Part shown: in pieces, positions 45,974-58,212 of the stretch
Numbering within the stretch: position 1 is the first letter of the stretch
Layout: each line of letters opens with the position of its first letter
From: Primula veris
Lineage: Eukaryota; Streptophyta; Magnoliopsida; Ericales; Primulaceae
Assembly (NCBI GenBank): GCA_963682055.1
Contig: OY821746.1
Coordinates: forward strand, 23,440,481 to 23,504,480
DNA length: 64,000 bases
Reading direction: 5' to 3'
Program-made: the position numbers and the translations under genes
The notes under the pieces: generated by a model
What the model was told of the DNA's origin: nothing
What the model saw: the letters and a program-made list of their open reading frames with translations, nothing else
The model's database searches: none

Positions 45974-46669
45974 TGTTATAACATGGATATTAGTAATGTC
46001 TATGTGAAATCCGATTCGGAAATGATCTGGTGGAACAATAAATATTTACATGGTGTTAAATTCTATATTTTATGGGAAGATATATGTGATTTAATAGATT
46101 TTATTGGGATGAATTTAGTGCATGTGTACAGTCAGCAAAATTAAGTCGTTGATGGACTAGCTAAACAGGGAGTTACTGGTGTAAATTGTACCACTTTTGA
46201 AGCTAATTCACTACCGAAAATGCTCAATACAGCTTATTATCTTGATCAGATGGAGACCCCTTTCTTTAGAGCAAGTCATTTTAATATCTAATTTTTCTTG
46301 GTAAAACATATATTTTGGGTTTTTGTTTGTAGACCTCTCTTTTGTACCATGTTAATTTGAGATTTGTTTCTCATTATACGTTCTTTTTTATCACAATTGA
46401 TTTTGTTGCAATAAGAGAAGTAATAAGGATATGGAGTATAATGAGGAAAGTAACGTTTTTTGAGCTCAATCTCTTAAAAACGGGGTTTGTATGATGTCTA
46501 CTTACTTATTTTTCCCTCAATATATTGTTATAGTTTTTTGTAATAGACCTATTAAACGGTGTGTTTTTAGTGATTTGTAATCAGTTTATTTGATTACCAT
46601 CGTGGATATTGTCCCATGTATTTGACATTTTTCTTATCCGATTAATAAATATTTCCTTTAAAAAAAAAA
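45974..46669 (+). mobile_element. 5'-truncated L1-type LINE with poly(A) and 12-bp target duplication
   Basis: Flanked by tagatttcacgg at 45962-45973 and 46670-46681, an exact 12-bp direct repeat; the element ends in a 10-A tail (46660-46669). From 45983 it encodes the end of a plant LINE RNase H: VKSDSEMIWW, MNLVHVYSQQN, VDGLAKQG and LDQMETPFF, with a stop at 46289. A TAA at 46142-46144 breaks the frame inside the last catalytic motif. Truncation at the 5' end with a tail and duplication is typical of target-primed reverse transcription. Confidence 0.8.
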
Positions 46670-46890
46670 TAGATTTCACGGGGAGGGAAGAGTTTATGCC
46701 TACTCTACACCTATTTACAAATGTTGTTACAGTTTCTAGAATTTGTTTTGAAACAGCTTATTAGACTAACTGGTTCATTATAACTTAAATATATGGAAAT
46801 GATGTGAGCTGTTGAAGATAATCATAGTAACAAGAAAGATCAAACATTTAACGATGAAGTAAATTAAGGTAAAAGCATGTGTATACATAC

Positions 46891-47013
46891 CTTCATTTGA
46901 GTACGTTTGTTTTGGAACCAAAACTTGACCTGGGTGTTTTAGATGAGGTTCTAATTCTATTGCATTAGCCAGGTCCAACCTCTTCATGTCATATGGGTGT
47001 TGGATCTTCTCAA
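46891..47013 (-). pseudogene. Homeodomain fragment resembling HD-Zip IV
   Basis: On the minus strand IFEKIQHPYDMKRLDLANAI followed by ELEPHLKHPGQVLV has the order of a class IV HD-Zip homeodomain (FKxCPHPxxKQR, LELEPRQVKFWFQN). Helix 3 is destroyed: VPKQTY replaces WFQNRR. A donor-like GAAG|gtatgt follows at 46891-46886. No START domain or other exons lie nearby. Most likely a decayed or captured gene fragment. Confidence 0.4.
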
Positions 47014-49557
47014 AAATTAAGGAATATAGAGAAACGATAAACTAGGAACAAAATGAATAAATATGAGTCTCTTGAGAGTTCTGTATGCCTTATAATTAAA
47101 CCTTGGTGCTTTAGAAACTCCATTTCCGAAGTTTAAAGTTCAAGCAAAGGATCTTTTTTAAAAGCCATAAATTTCTAAAAGCCGAGTAATAAATATTCCT
47201 AAAAGCCGAGTATAATCAACTCTACTTTCTTTGAAATTTAGCTCATAATCCGATGAAATTTGGCATCTAAGAGACTTCTCATCTCGGTCCATACTTTATT
47301 TGGTATGGGATTTGAGCTAGATTTTCTTGCTTCTGAAAGCATTAAGCTAACAAATATGATAACCACTAGTGAATAGAAAAATATCATTAATTAGTAACCG
47401 GTACATGCTATTGAGGTGTTGGTAACACAAGTTGCTATTAGAACAGTTCCCAAAATGAGTTTGTATTTTGAAAACTTTCCATTTGCCATTTTCTTATATA
47501 TTAACAAAGTTGGTGTTTTTTTTGATAATTATAGAAGCTGTAACTAAAACGCATCAGTGAAGTCCCAGAATATACAAAACAAAATTATATATTTTTGTTA
47601 AGACAAGCTAACATACGATTCGACAAACCCTAAAACTCTCACTCTCTATATATACATACATACATATATATATATATACACATATATAGTAATCAGAAGG
47701 GGGATGTCTAATAGTAATAATAATAACGGTTCTGCTAAAATGTATTCCCAGGAAACATTTTAACGTACACTTAATAGGTCAATCACACTTGACATAACAA
47801 TATGATTTCATGTAACAATGAGTAACAACTATCATATAATAGTGATTGAAAAATTCATAAATAAATATACGTGTATGTTTGGAAGGGAAAATTACACATT
47901 CCATAGTTAAATAATTTTTGCCAAGAGCAATCAATTTTGAAACTAATGCAACCTTATGTTAGTAATGAAAAATTCTTTGCAAATAATAACGTGGAGAATG
48001 AGTGATTTCAGTGGTGACACGGTCAATCAATATTTTGAAAAATTATTTACAAATATTAATGTGGAATATTTCGGTGATTTATGTCAAACAATATTTTGCA
48101 TAACTTCTCTAATTTTTTCATATTTTGCACAATTTTGGTAATTTTTAATCAATATCATCGTGTGTATAAATAAAATTCTTATAAAAAAATTGATAATGTT
48201 GATTAGGTAATTTATTTGCATAATTTAATGTTTAGAAAATAAATAAATAGAAATTTTTGGATCAGCATTATCAAGGTTGCAACAAAATAATGCGAATATA
48301 AAAATGATCATATAATAGAAATAGATGCACTACATATAACAAGATCTGCTATAATTTAGATTACATTATTTTATTTTCATAATAGTAGTTTAACTAAAAA
48401 ATAGAAAGTAAATTAATCTCTTATCGTATGTCCCGAGTACACAAGTTAGCTTTTCCCTAATACTAATAATGGTGGGATGGTGTTATATTCAGAGTCAGGG
48501 GAACTGGGACAAGGAAGAGGCCGAACTAGAACTTGGAACACACTGCCGACAACTACAACGACTTACCACCTAATGCTAATGCTTCTAATCATGCTAATTT
48601 GGGTGGTTTTAGTCCACTTTTGTTCAGCTGTCTCGAGATGTATATGCCTCCCAATATGCTCAAAAGTCACCGCCACTCGAATCTTCATTTCATCTCGGAC
48701 GTGTTGTTTCTCTACTCTTCTGTTGAAGAACGTGCACAGGTTCAAAAGCATAAGGAGAGTATGGCGTTTGTGTGGCTTTTGGTTGGCATTATCCAACGGA
48801 TTTTTGGAGAACTCCGGGGCACCATTATGCTGCCAAAATTAACATGCAATGCAAACTATATAAATATTATAAACTTTCTATGTAATATGTATACATAACG
48901 AAATCTAAATTTTATACATCATTTGGTAATTTTTTTTATATATTAGTACTCGTCCCATCACAAAAAAATACCATCCCACCATGAAAATATGTAATTTTGA
49001 GATGCAAATTAGTCCCGTTGTAATTATGCTTATTTATCCATGTTTTTAATTTTAAAAGTTCTATTTTGATTGAGCATATAAACAATTTCACATAAGAACA
49101 TTCCTTGTTCGGAAGCCTACTGATCATCACAATTGGCGGAGTATATCGATGCATATATAGTTTCATTCTTTTAATAAAATTTTCTTTGCAAATTACATAT
49201 GTATAGATTGTTACTCATTTGCGACATCTTATACTACAAATTTATCACGCAATTAGTAAAATTCTAGATGTGCAATAAACAAATAGCAAAAACAAAATCC
49301 AATACAGAAAGGAAGAAAATTAATCAATGATACGTTGAAATTTCCTGCATTCCTGGATTTGTATGAAATGAAATGAACAACGATCAATTCTGCCAACAAG
49401 ATTCTCTTTCGCCATTCTCCGCATAGTAAGGAACAATAATTTAAAGTTATCTATTAAAAATTGAGAACAAAATTAGCATTTTGAAAATAATAAAATTGAG
49501 AACTTATCATTTTTTATATATTTATCTACGTGTCATTTCATCTTACGAAAAGTAAAA

Positions 49558-49596
<39 letters not shown>

Positions 49597-49697
49597 AGTG
49601 TGTGGATTGTAACACATAAATTACATATCCATACAAGTATATATGTATGTGTGTATATATATACGAATATATGTATAGATATGTGTGTGATTGTGTG
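47014..49697. other. Intergenic, no gene recognised
   Basis: AT-rich, with a (TA)/(TACA) microsatellite at about 47645-47690 and a (AT)n at 49559-49589. A GC-richer stretch (48450-48840) has overlapping open frames of 121 residues in two frames with no recognisable domain; it may be a decayed gene fragment. Confidence 0.35.
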
Positions 49698-50067
49698 GAG
49701 TCGGGATGATGTGTCCCCTATTATTTGTCCTTTTCGTGTCCCTTCCTTATTTTTGTCCAAATTTTTTTAAAAATCAACTTTTTTTGCACTTTATATACTT
49801 TTATAATATATTCTATGCAAATTTCATATTATTTTGACATAATATTTCTCTAAATATATATATTTTTTAATTTTACTAATTAAATTATATTAGTTTTTTA
49901 TTTATTCCAAATTAAATCGTGTGAGACTTTTCTTTTAAAAATAATTATTGGAATGTATAAATATATGTATAATCGTAATTGTAGAATTTTTTTTTAAAAT
50001 ATTTTGGTTTAAAAATGTAAGAAAACACGAAAGTGGACAGTGAATAGGGGACAGAGGATCCGCACTC
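49698..50067. mobile_element. Mutator-like MITE
   Basis: The ends GAGTCGGGATGATGTGTCCC and, read inward from the right, GAGTGCGGATCCTCTGTCCC pair over about 45 bases. The 9-bp flanks gattgtgtg and gagtgtgtg match at 8 of 9. This size of duplication points to a MULE. The 370-bp interior is AT-rich and non-coding. Confidence 0.65.
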
Positions 50068-50076
50068 GAGTGTGTG

Positions 50077-51377
50077 TGATGAAACTCAACTAAGTTACTG
50101 TATTTTGTACAAAATGTCTTCTTGATAAATTGAATAATAATAATTGTATAAGATGCCTTCTTAAGAAATTGAATAATAATAAGATTTTCCAAAATTAGTT
50201 ATCCAACATAAAAAATATTTTTTCTATGGCTAATATGTATACCGAAATGACGATATAAGGTTTACAGGTCGTAACAAATAAATAACCTCTACAATGTATT
50301 GTAAATAAATAAGTAGAAATTTTTGTGTAACTGCTAAACGTCGTGTATATAGTATTGAAAATCATAAAATGTAGAGTTACAAGTAAAATTTGGAAAAAAC
50401 AACAAATAACCAAGTATCAAAGAAAATAAAGAAAGAGGGACAAAACTTACAAAAATTACTGACAGTGATGTCTATTGTTGAAGTTAACATGTTATTTATA
50501 GCGCTTGATAACACATATATGCTCTCTAGAGAGAGAAAGAGTGGTGGAATGAGAGGAGGAAGGTGGTGTGATCAAGGTTATGCATTGATTTTATAGTGGT
50601 CTCAAAATTCTTAAAAGGAAAGGTAGTAATTGTCATTAAATTATATTATCTATTTATTGAAGAAATTAATGTGATTTAAACTTTTTATGATATCTTTTGT
50701 ACATTATGTATATATTAATATTAATTTCAGATTGGATTCATCCCATTTACTTACCAATTAATTATTATAACTTTAATGTTCTTCTTAACTTTTGAACAAA
50801 AAGAAAATCATTTTTACTTTTTCTTGGCATTTAATACCGGGACTCTTTATTTTTTTGTTTGTGCAACTCCTTTTATACATATAAATTATTTTTTCTTTTC
50901 TAGAATCTTCTTCCTATGTCATTATATTCATTGAATCAAAAGCGTCAGTGTAAAAAATTATCTGTCATACATCATGTGAAATCACCCTTTAATTTGAAGC
51001 AGTAGGTTCATTGTAACTCATTCACGAAATTGGACCATAAAATGTACTTCCGAAGAACTAGGTTCATAAGTTAGTCCAATAATGGGACCACATAATACTT
51101 AAAAAATTTTATTGAATAGTTATGAAGTTTTAGCTTGCACAAAATATTCAATTTTCGGGTTGAACTTGGTGAGCACCATCATATGGCAAGCTTAACTAGC
51201 AATGCCACATAAAGGTACACGTATAAAACTAGCTAACAAGGTGGATTTTCCAATCATTCCATTCGAGGTGATATAGGGTTGGACAAGAGAGAGGTGTGGG
51301 TGGTGCCTCTCCCGTCCTTTAGGTGGTTGCTGTTTGTGATTCGATATGAGATAAAATTACATAGAATATATACATGC
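50077..51377. other. Intergenic, no gene recognised
   Basis: AT-rich. No supportable feature. Confidence 0.35.
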
Positions 51378-51458
51378 CATTACAAAAAAAAAAATTCATT
51401 TTACCATCAGACATTTTGTTGCTAAACTGATGATAAATTAACGTAGTTTTTTTTAGTG
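51378..51458. mobile_element. 81-bp CACTA-like MITE with 3-bp target duplication
   Basis: The ends are CATTACAAAAAAA (left) and, read inward from the right, CACTAAAAAAAAC, flanked by TGC at 51375-51377 and 51459-51461. It shares ttgctaaactgatgataaat with the element at 45079. Confidence 0.6.
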
Positions 51459-51614
51459 TGCAATGTTTTCTTCGATCATCAAAATAACAGAATTTCTTAT
51501 TTTAAATTGACAAACCATGGCCTAGCATTCAATATGTATCTTAATTTTACTTTTAAATGAGTTTTTCCTACTCTATCTATTTTTTTAATTAATTTGGAAA
51601 ACCCCACCTTTTTC

Positions 51615-51816
51615 TTATCGCGGTTTTTGGTCCAGCCACATGACTTACAATATGCAAATTACGTAGTGGAAAAAGCAGTTATCCAGATTTGAGAACACAG
51701 AGTTGAATATTTGTGCTAATTCTTGTTGTCGCCGCCATTTTTCCTCTTGTCCTCTCTACTTTTCCAAAGTTAACACCTCACATGGCTCATTTAATTACCA
51801 TGACTCCAACTAGACT
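51615..51816 (+). repeat. Duplicated segment, copy 2 (split by insertion)
   Basis: It matches 38923-39118 and continues at 55362-55378 after the insertion. It ends with AGACT (51812-51816), repeated at 55357-55361. The paralog at 39 kb has one AGACT at this point and so represents the empty site. Confidence 0.85.
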
Positions 51817-53689
51817 TGTCACGCCCCAAAATCCTAAAATACGGATATCGAGACATAACCTTTTGAAAAGAAAAAAAACTGACCTGTTGGTACAAAATTG
51901 AAATTTTAAAAGAAAGCATTTGCAAGCTAATGGAACAATTAAATGAATAAAATAAACTGTTTGCCAAAAGCGGCTACAAGACAGGATTTATAAAAGCTAA
52001 AAATAACGAACGAATGAGTTTGCCCGTAGGCTACAACCTCAAAAACAATCTAAGTAAAAAGAAAGTAAAACCCAAACCCAAGTGATGCCTTGCTAAAACT
52101 CTTAACCATACGCCTCAACCTAAGTTGTACCTGAAATACAAAATTGTAACGGTGAGTCCCACGCACATAAATAGACGGGACGGCACCACAAACACCGTCA
52201 CTCCATCCCATAAATGCAAGAGCTCACAAATTCTACAACTACGATAATCGACGTATAAGAAGAAAGATAATGACATTCTACATCTACGATAAATTAAATA
52301 AATTAAATACACATCAACAACATACATGGACCTCTCACGCCACCTACCCCAGTCTGTAAGGTAGGTCATTCCCTATCCCTTCGGCCGTCTTATGTCCCCG
52401 GAATTAGGGAGAGACATAGACCATTGCAACATAAAAGTAAATTTATAGTGCGCACTTGGACCTCTCATGCCACTCATCCCAGTCCGTAAGACGAGCCATT
52501 CCCTATCCATTCGGCCGTCTTATGTCCCCGGAATTAGGGAGAGACATAGACCATTGCTAACATAAAAGTAAATAGCTAGAGTGCATACTAGGACCTCTCA
52601 CGCCACTCGCCCCAGTCCGTAAGACGAGTCATTCCCTATCCCCTCGGCTGTCTTCTGTCCCCGGAATTAGGGAGAGACAGAGACCATTGCCACTACAGCT
52701 AAATCACAAGGTCTCGGCCAATAATATAAAATCATTCAATTAACACAATCTCATACGTATAAATATTAAGGCCTCGGCCAATAATATTATACTATTCAAA
52801 TAACACCATCTCATACGTCACTTAATGTAATACACATAACACATAACCACATGTACTAAATTCACAACTAGCCAAACGCTATAACAACATAAAATCACTT
52901 TCAGGCATTTTAACAAACACATTGTATGCATAAACTACAATTCACCATTATTCAACATAAATTTATCCAATTTCATCAATAATTATATAATCACATAATC
53001 AACGCATAAAACATGCAAACCCATCCATAATCTCATTAATTCAAAATTAATATAACTAACTCATCAATTTCTCCCATTCAAATAAGTGAATAAAACATAC
53101 AACAAATAAACCCAATTAACAAATTAAGAACATATTTAAGATAAAAGGCAAAGACCCTCAATTTAAAATAACCATAAGACCTAATCCTAACATACACCCT
53201 CGTCTAGTCGCAATGGATAACCCCCGTTACCTTAGCGCGTAGAAGAGATGCTTCCGGTATGAACCCGCTAACGGTGGTTTTCTCTTCTTCTTCTTCTTCT
53301 TCTTATTTCTCTCTTTTCTCTCTTTTTCTCTCTTGCTTTTGGGCTGATTTTAGGTTTAAGGTTTTAAAAAGTGGCTGAAAAGTGTTTAGAAAAACTGTTT
53401 TGAGATAGTTTGTGGTAACGAACTATTTGGTCCCCAAAGTTCTAAAACTTAACTCTAAATCCAAAAATATAGTTTTACTACTCAAAAATAACAAATCTTT
53501 AGAAACAAATTTATTGGGTCTTTTTTATTAGTAAATTTAGTAACAGGTTTTTTTTTTTTTTAAATAAAGTTTTTCGGTTTTTGTCTAAAAATTAGTCAAG
53601 TGACCGGTTTTTGGTAAAATTTTGTATAAAATGTTTTTGGATAAATTAAATCATAAATAAAACCATTTATAAAAATACGGGATGTTACA
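51817..53689 (-). repeat. Complete LTR of gypsy element, minus orientation
   Basis: 1873 bp. On the minus strand it starts TGTAACATCCCGTA and ends GGGGCGTGACA. It contains a (GAA)n tract (53286-53305 as TTC) and three ~130-bp tandem copies with ggacctctca at 52328, 52458 and 52591. Compare the 1894-bp LTR at 60306. Confidence 0.85.
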
Positions 53690-53708
53690 ACTAACCCTCC
53701 TTAAAAGA
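53690..53708 (-). promoter_or_regulatory. Polypurine tract before the 3' LTR
   Basis: Minus strand TTTTAAGGAGGGTTAG lies directly before TGTAACATCC. Upstream AATTTCGGGACGAAATT is the conserved block seen before the 3' LTR in plant Tekay/Del-type chromoviruses. It marks 53709-54195 as the element's internal 3' region. Confidence 0.75.
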
Positions 53709-54195
53709 ATTTCGTCCCGAAATTTCCTCTCTAAACAGCTATACCCAGAAATTATACACTTTTATAAATAAGGCCATAAAATTTAAACGTATAATACGTG
53801 TCATCATCTAAGAAATAAAATACTCAGGGTACACAACTCATACCACTCCTCCATCCATAACTCAAGTAAACGAAAGGTACGTAAGTATCTCGATAATGTA
53901 AAACAATGACTAATAAAATAAAAGACAATAATGTAACAAAGGTAACATGTTTCTAGCTCAACAACTAAGGTGACATGCTTCTACCTCAACAACTCCACAA
54001 CGTCTACGAAACTCAAAATTCGGCCTTTTTATGTATATACACACACAGAGGTATGGTACTGATTTTATGGTGAACACATTTTATACAGGGAATATATAAG
54101 CTTGTAAAAAAAAATGAAAGGACCAACTCTTTAAGTCCCAATTATGCATCCTAATTACTCATCTGTTACAAAACTCTCTGTCTTCTCATTTAATG

Positions 54196-55356
54196 CGTTG
54201 GTTATGTGATTATATAATTATTGATAAAATTGGATAAATTTATGTTGAATAATGGTGAATTGTAGTTTATGCATACAATGTGTTTGTTAAAATGCCTGAA
54301 AGTGATTTTATGTTGTTATAGCGTTTGGCTAGTTGTGAATTTAGTACATGTGGTTATGTGTTATGTGTATTACGTTAAGTGACGTATGAGATGGTGTTAT
54401 TTGAATAGTATAATATTATTGGCCGAGGCCTTAATATTTATAAGTATGAGATTGTGTTAATTGGATGATTTTATATTATTGGCCGAGGCCTTGTGATTTA
54501 GCTGTAGTGGCAATGGTCTCTGTCTCTTCCTAATTTCGGGGACAGAAGACGGCCGAGGGGATAGGGAATGACTCGTCTTACGGACTGGGGCGAGTGGCGT
54601 GAGAGGTCCTAGTGTGCACTCTATTTACTTTTATGTTAGTAATGGTCTATGTCTCTCCCTAATTCCGGGGACATAAGACGGCCGAAGGGATAGAGAATGA
54701 CTCGTCTTACGGACTGGGACGAGTGGCGTGAGAGGTCCAAGTGCGCACTATAAATCTACTTTTATGTTGCAATGGTCTATGTCTCTCCCTAATTCCGGGG
54801 ACATAAGACGGCCGAAGGGATAGGGAATGACCTACCTTACGGACTGGGGTAGGTGGCGTGAGAGGTCCATGTATGCTGTTGATGTGTATTTAATTTATTT
54901 AATTTATCGTAGTTGTAGAATGTCATTATCTTTCTTCTTATACGTTGATTATCGTAGTTGTAGGATGGAGTGACGGTGTTTGTGGTGCCGTCCCGTCTAG
55001 TTATGTGCGTGGGACTCACCGTTACAATTTTGTATTTCAGGTACAACTTAGGTTGAGGCGTATGGTTAAGAGCTTTAGCAAGGCATCACTTGGGTTTGGG
55101 TTTTGCTTTCTTTTTACTTAGATTATTTTTGAGGTTGTAGCCTACGGGCAAACTCATTCGTTTGTTATTTTTAGCTTTTATAAATCCTGTCTTGTAGCCG
55201 CTTTTGGCAAACAGTTTATTTTATTCATTTAATTGTTCCATTAGCTTGCAAATGCTTTCTTTTAAAATTTCAATTTTGTACCAACAGGTTGTTTTCCCTT
55301 TTGTTTAAAAAGGTCACGCCTCGATGTCCGTGTTCTATGGATTTTAGGGCGTGACA
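54196..55356 (+). repeat. Partial LTR (3' 1161 bp), plus orientation
   Basis: It begins inside the LTR at gcgttggttatgtgatt, the counterpart of minus-strand sequence at about 53005, and runs to the U5 end. It lacks about 27 bases (tttgtgggctcttgcattta region) present in the other two copies, near 54963. Otherwise it is almost identical to the left arm. Confidence 0.85.
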
Positions 55357-58020
55357 AGACTACAGCTACGTGACCCTTGTTGGAAAACCGAAACGGTTTT
55401 TGTAAGTGAATGCAATTTAATTGTATAACTTACAATGTTAATTGCCCCGCATTTATGATATTATTGACATGTAACTCTTCATATGTTTTTTGGTAAAAAT
55501 AATATATGAACATCTATCATTTTCCAAGACAAGAAAAATAAAAAGAGGAATACATGGCATATACACACTTGCACACATACACATGCATACATATAGAGAG
55601 AGAGTACCGCACCACCAACGGCCCGACCGTGGCTCGGTGCCATTTCCGTCGAGTCACATGCGATAGACGTTGTAACTTGGAAACGAAATGCCCCATTTAG
55701 CCAGAAGCAGAGGTGACGGGGCAAATATTATTTAAGGGAAACTGCTTGTAGTTACGTCGTCTCGGACTTTAGTCCATTTCGGTATCATTTACATACTCTT
55801 ATTTTTGAAGGTTGTAATTGATAATTATATATTTAAGGAAACCATTTTCTTTTTATTTGTCCATTTGTTTTTCGTAGAAATTATTGTGTTTATTTACAAC
55901 GTATCCAACAATCTTAAACGATATTTTATGTTTCGTACGTTAATACAATAATTTTGGTGTTTGGATAAACAGAAAATTATTTCCGTGGCTAATACAATTC
56001 TTTGGAAAATCATTTTCTAACAAAACTTGGTTTTAAGAATTTGGTGTTTCCGGTTGAATTGTCGAAAGCGGTTTTCGTTGTTTTACCTTGTTTGGGATTT
56101 TTGTATAAATCCCTTTTACGGTTTTAAACCATCCATTATGCATAGTGCGTGTGTATTTTGTGTATGATCATGTACAAGCATGCTTAGATATATTTTATAT
56201 TAAATATAAGTTTTGAGCTTGCCATGTTTAATTATTTGGTGTTAGGCACGTCCATGTGTGTTTTATATCCGGTTTGTAGTTTGTGTACATGATTTTTAAG
56301 ATAGTATTTTTGTCCAGTAACTTATAAAGCATTTTCAATGAGTTGTTAATTAATTGTTAGACTCATTTGGTGTAAAGAGCTACAATACATTTGTGTGTTA
56401 TTGGTTATAGTCCATTTCGATGGGATGAGTAAGCAGATAAGACCTCAAAGAAGACTTCTGATTGCAATCACATGCTATAAGAGAATTACTAAATGTACAG
56501 GAACCATCCTGTTTGGGAAAAGAAAAAAAAAACAATATAATTTTATTCAATATCCGTTTAAAAGATGCTCTCGCTGTGCGTACTTTAGGCTAATTGATGC
56601 GTTATTTCGGACCATTGATTATTGTAAATTCTGAATCCTAGCCTTAAATATAATGCTGACTAATGCTGTTGCGGCGCACGTTTCTTTCCGATAAACGGTG
56701 CATTATTGAACACTTTTTAGTGCTGAATATTGTCATTTCATATTATGAGTAATCTCGTTAGAGAATACATTATATTGTTAGTGAATTTTATACATGTTTA
56801 TTATTTTTCAAGTTAATAAAATTACTAACAATTTCCGATGAGTATTTGTTTCGACATGAATTTCTACCATGGAATTGGAGGATTTGTAATTATTCGAAAC
56901 AGTTCTAGTAAAAGTCATTAAATTGGGAATTACGACAGAACTGGTTTCGAAATAGTTCTTGTAAAACCATTTTCTGATTTTCAGAATTTGGGGCTTACAA
57001 CAGAACTTGTTTAAATTCTGAGATTATTCTTTGTAAAATCAGATTTATCTGGTGTTTACGGATGAATAAATCTTTCAGAATTTGATAATCTTTTTCGGGA
57101 ATGAACTAGAATACTCTTGCAAAATCAATTTCTTGAAACCATGCGTGGTTATAGAAATTTGATGTTTGCGAATGAGGAGTTTTAGTTTCATTTTTCGAAA
57201 TTAGATTGTGCGTGTTTGTTATTTGAGATAACGAACAGTTTCCTGCGGGAACTGACCAGAACATTGTGGGTGCCGGTGTAACTCCTATTAATTTTGCATG
57301 TGTGCATATTAATGAGGGGGTTTACCAATTTGAAACGACTATTATTAAATACATTTATTTGGTGAAATAATGGGTCGTAACTTCTTTTAGTTGTGATTTA
57401 TTGCAATTTAATTTGGAGGGTTGCAAATTTTGTAACGATGATCATTAATGAGATTAATGACGAGTATTTATAACTTCTTATTAATTGTGTTTTAACACAA
57501 TTTAATTTGGAGAGTTATAAAATATTGTAACGATGCACGTTGATGACAATTATTAAGAGTTTATTAGCTCGATATTAATTGCATGAATTGATTGGTTACA
57601 TAATTGGATGAAAGGTTATTTAATAACAAAATTTGTTCATCCAAGAGCAAATAATTTGATGATAGACAAATTATAAATGGCCGTTGAGTTTTATTTTAAG
57701 AATAAACAAATATCGGCTATTTTATTATTTGTTGAAATAAAATCTTATTGATTTGCTGAAACAACATTTATTAATTTGTTGAAATAACATCTTATTAATT
57801 TGTTGGAAAAACATTTAATAATTTGTTGAAATAACATTTTATTAAGTTGTTTAAAGAACATATTTACAAATATGTTGAGATTGCTATTATTGAGAATAGT
57901 AATTTAGTAATATTATATTACGTTATTGGGGGGGAACCCCGAGGGTCCCACAAATGTGGGGGTAACCCGTCGATCATGTAGATCGAGAATCTAAACATAC
58001 CCAAAAGCGTCTACGGGCGA

Positions 58021-58212
58021 GTGGAAGAAAACCTAACGGTTCAGTCGTATGGACTTAAAACGTCTGAAATAAATGATATCGTTTCATTTACCACATTGAA
58101 ATCGATTAAGTTTCTCTATAACAGTGTGCATGTTCTGAGTGAGGGCAAAAGGGAATGCACGAATTGTGGGGGTGTTAATGTGTGGAAACGTTCACGTTTG
58201 GAAATCCACTAA
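58021..58212 (+). pseudogene. Copia gag zinc-knuckle remnant
   Basis: The open frame ends EGKRECTNCGGVNVWKRSRL, which fits the copia knuckle pattern (ECxxCxxxGHWKRxC) with the His and last Cys lost. Only about 20 residues are recognisable. Confidence 0.4.

Larger units (their letters stand above)
51817..55356. mobile_element. Inverted-LTR gypsy insertion: both outer ends are U5 ends
   Basis: The left boundary is TGTCACGCCCC and the right boundary GGGCGTGACA: the same LTR 3' end in opposite orientations. The flanks carry an exact 5-bp duplication AGACT. In order: a complete minus-strand LTR (53689-51817), its polypurine tract and about 0.5 kb of the internal 3' region (to about 54195), then the last 1161 bp of a plus-strand LTR. 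The arms 51817-53005 and 54196-55356 are near-identical inverted repeats around a 1190-bp spacer. No coding sequence. The family is the same as the LTR at 60306-62199. The structure differs from a solo LTR, a full element and an ordinary nested pair. Confidence 0.85.

Noticed and set aside
48477..48898. Two overlapping 121-residue ORFs
   Set aside because: Neither shows a domain, and open frames in two phases suggest composition rather than coding; kept only as a possible decayed gene fragment in the spacer entry.
52115..55046. ORFs of 69-84 residues in the inverted LTR arms, and the similar one at 61705-62016
   Set aside because: They are copies of the same non-coding LTR stretch and overlap its tandem units; different frames are open in different copies.
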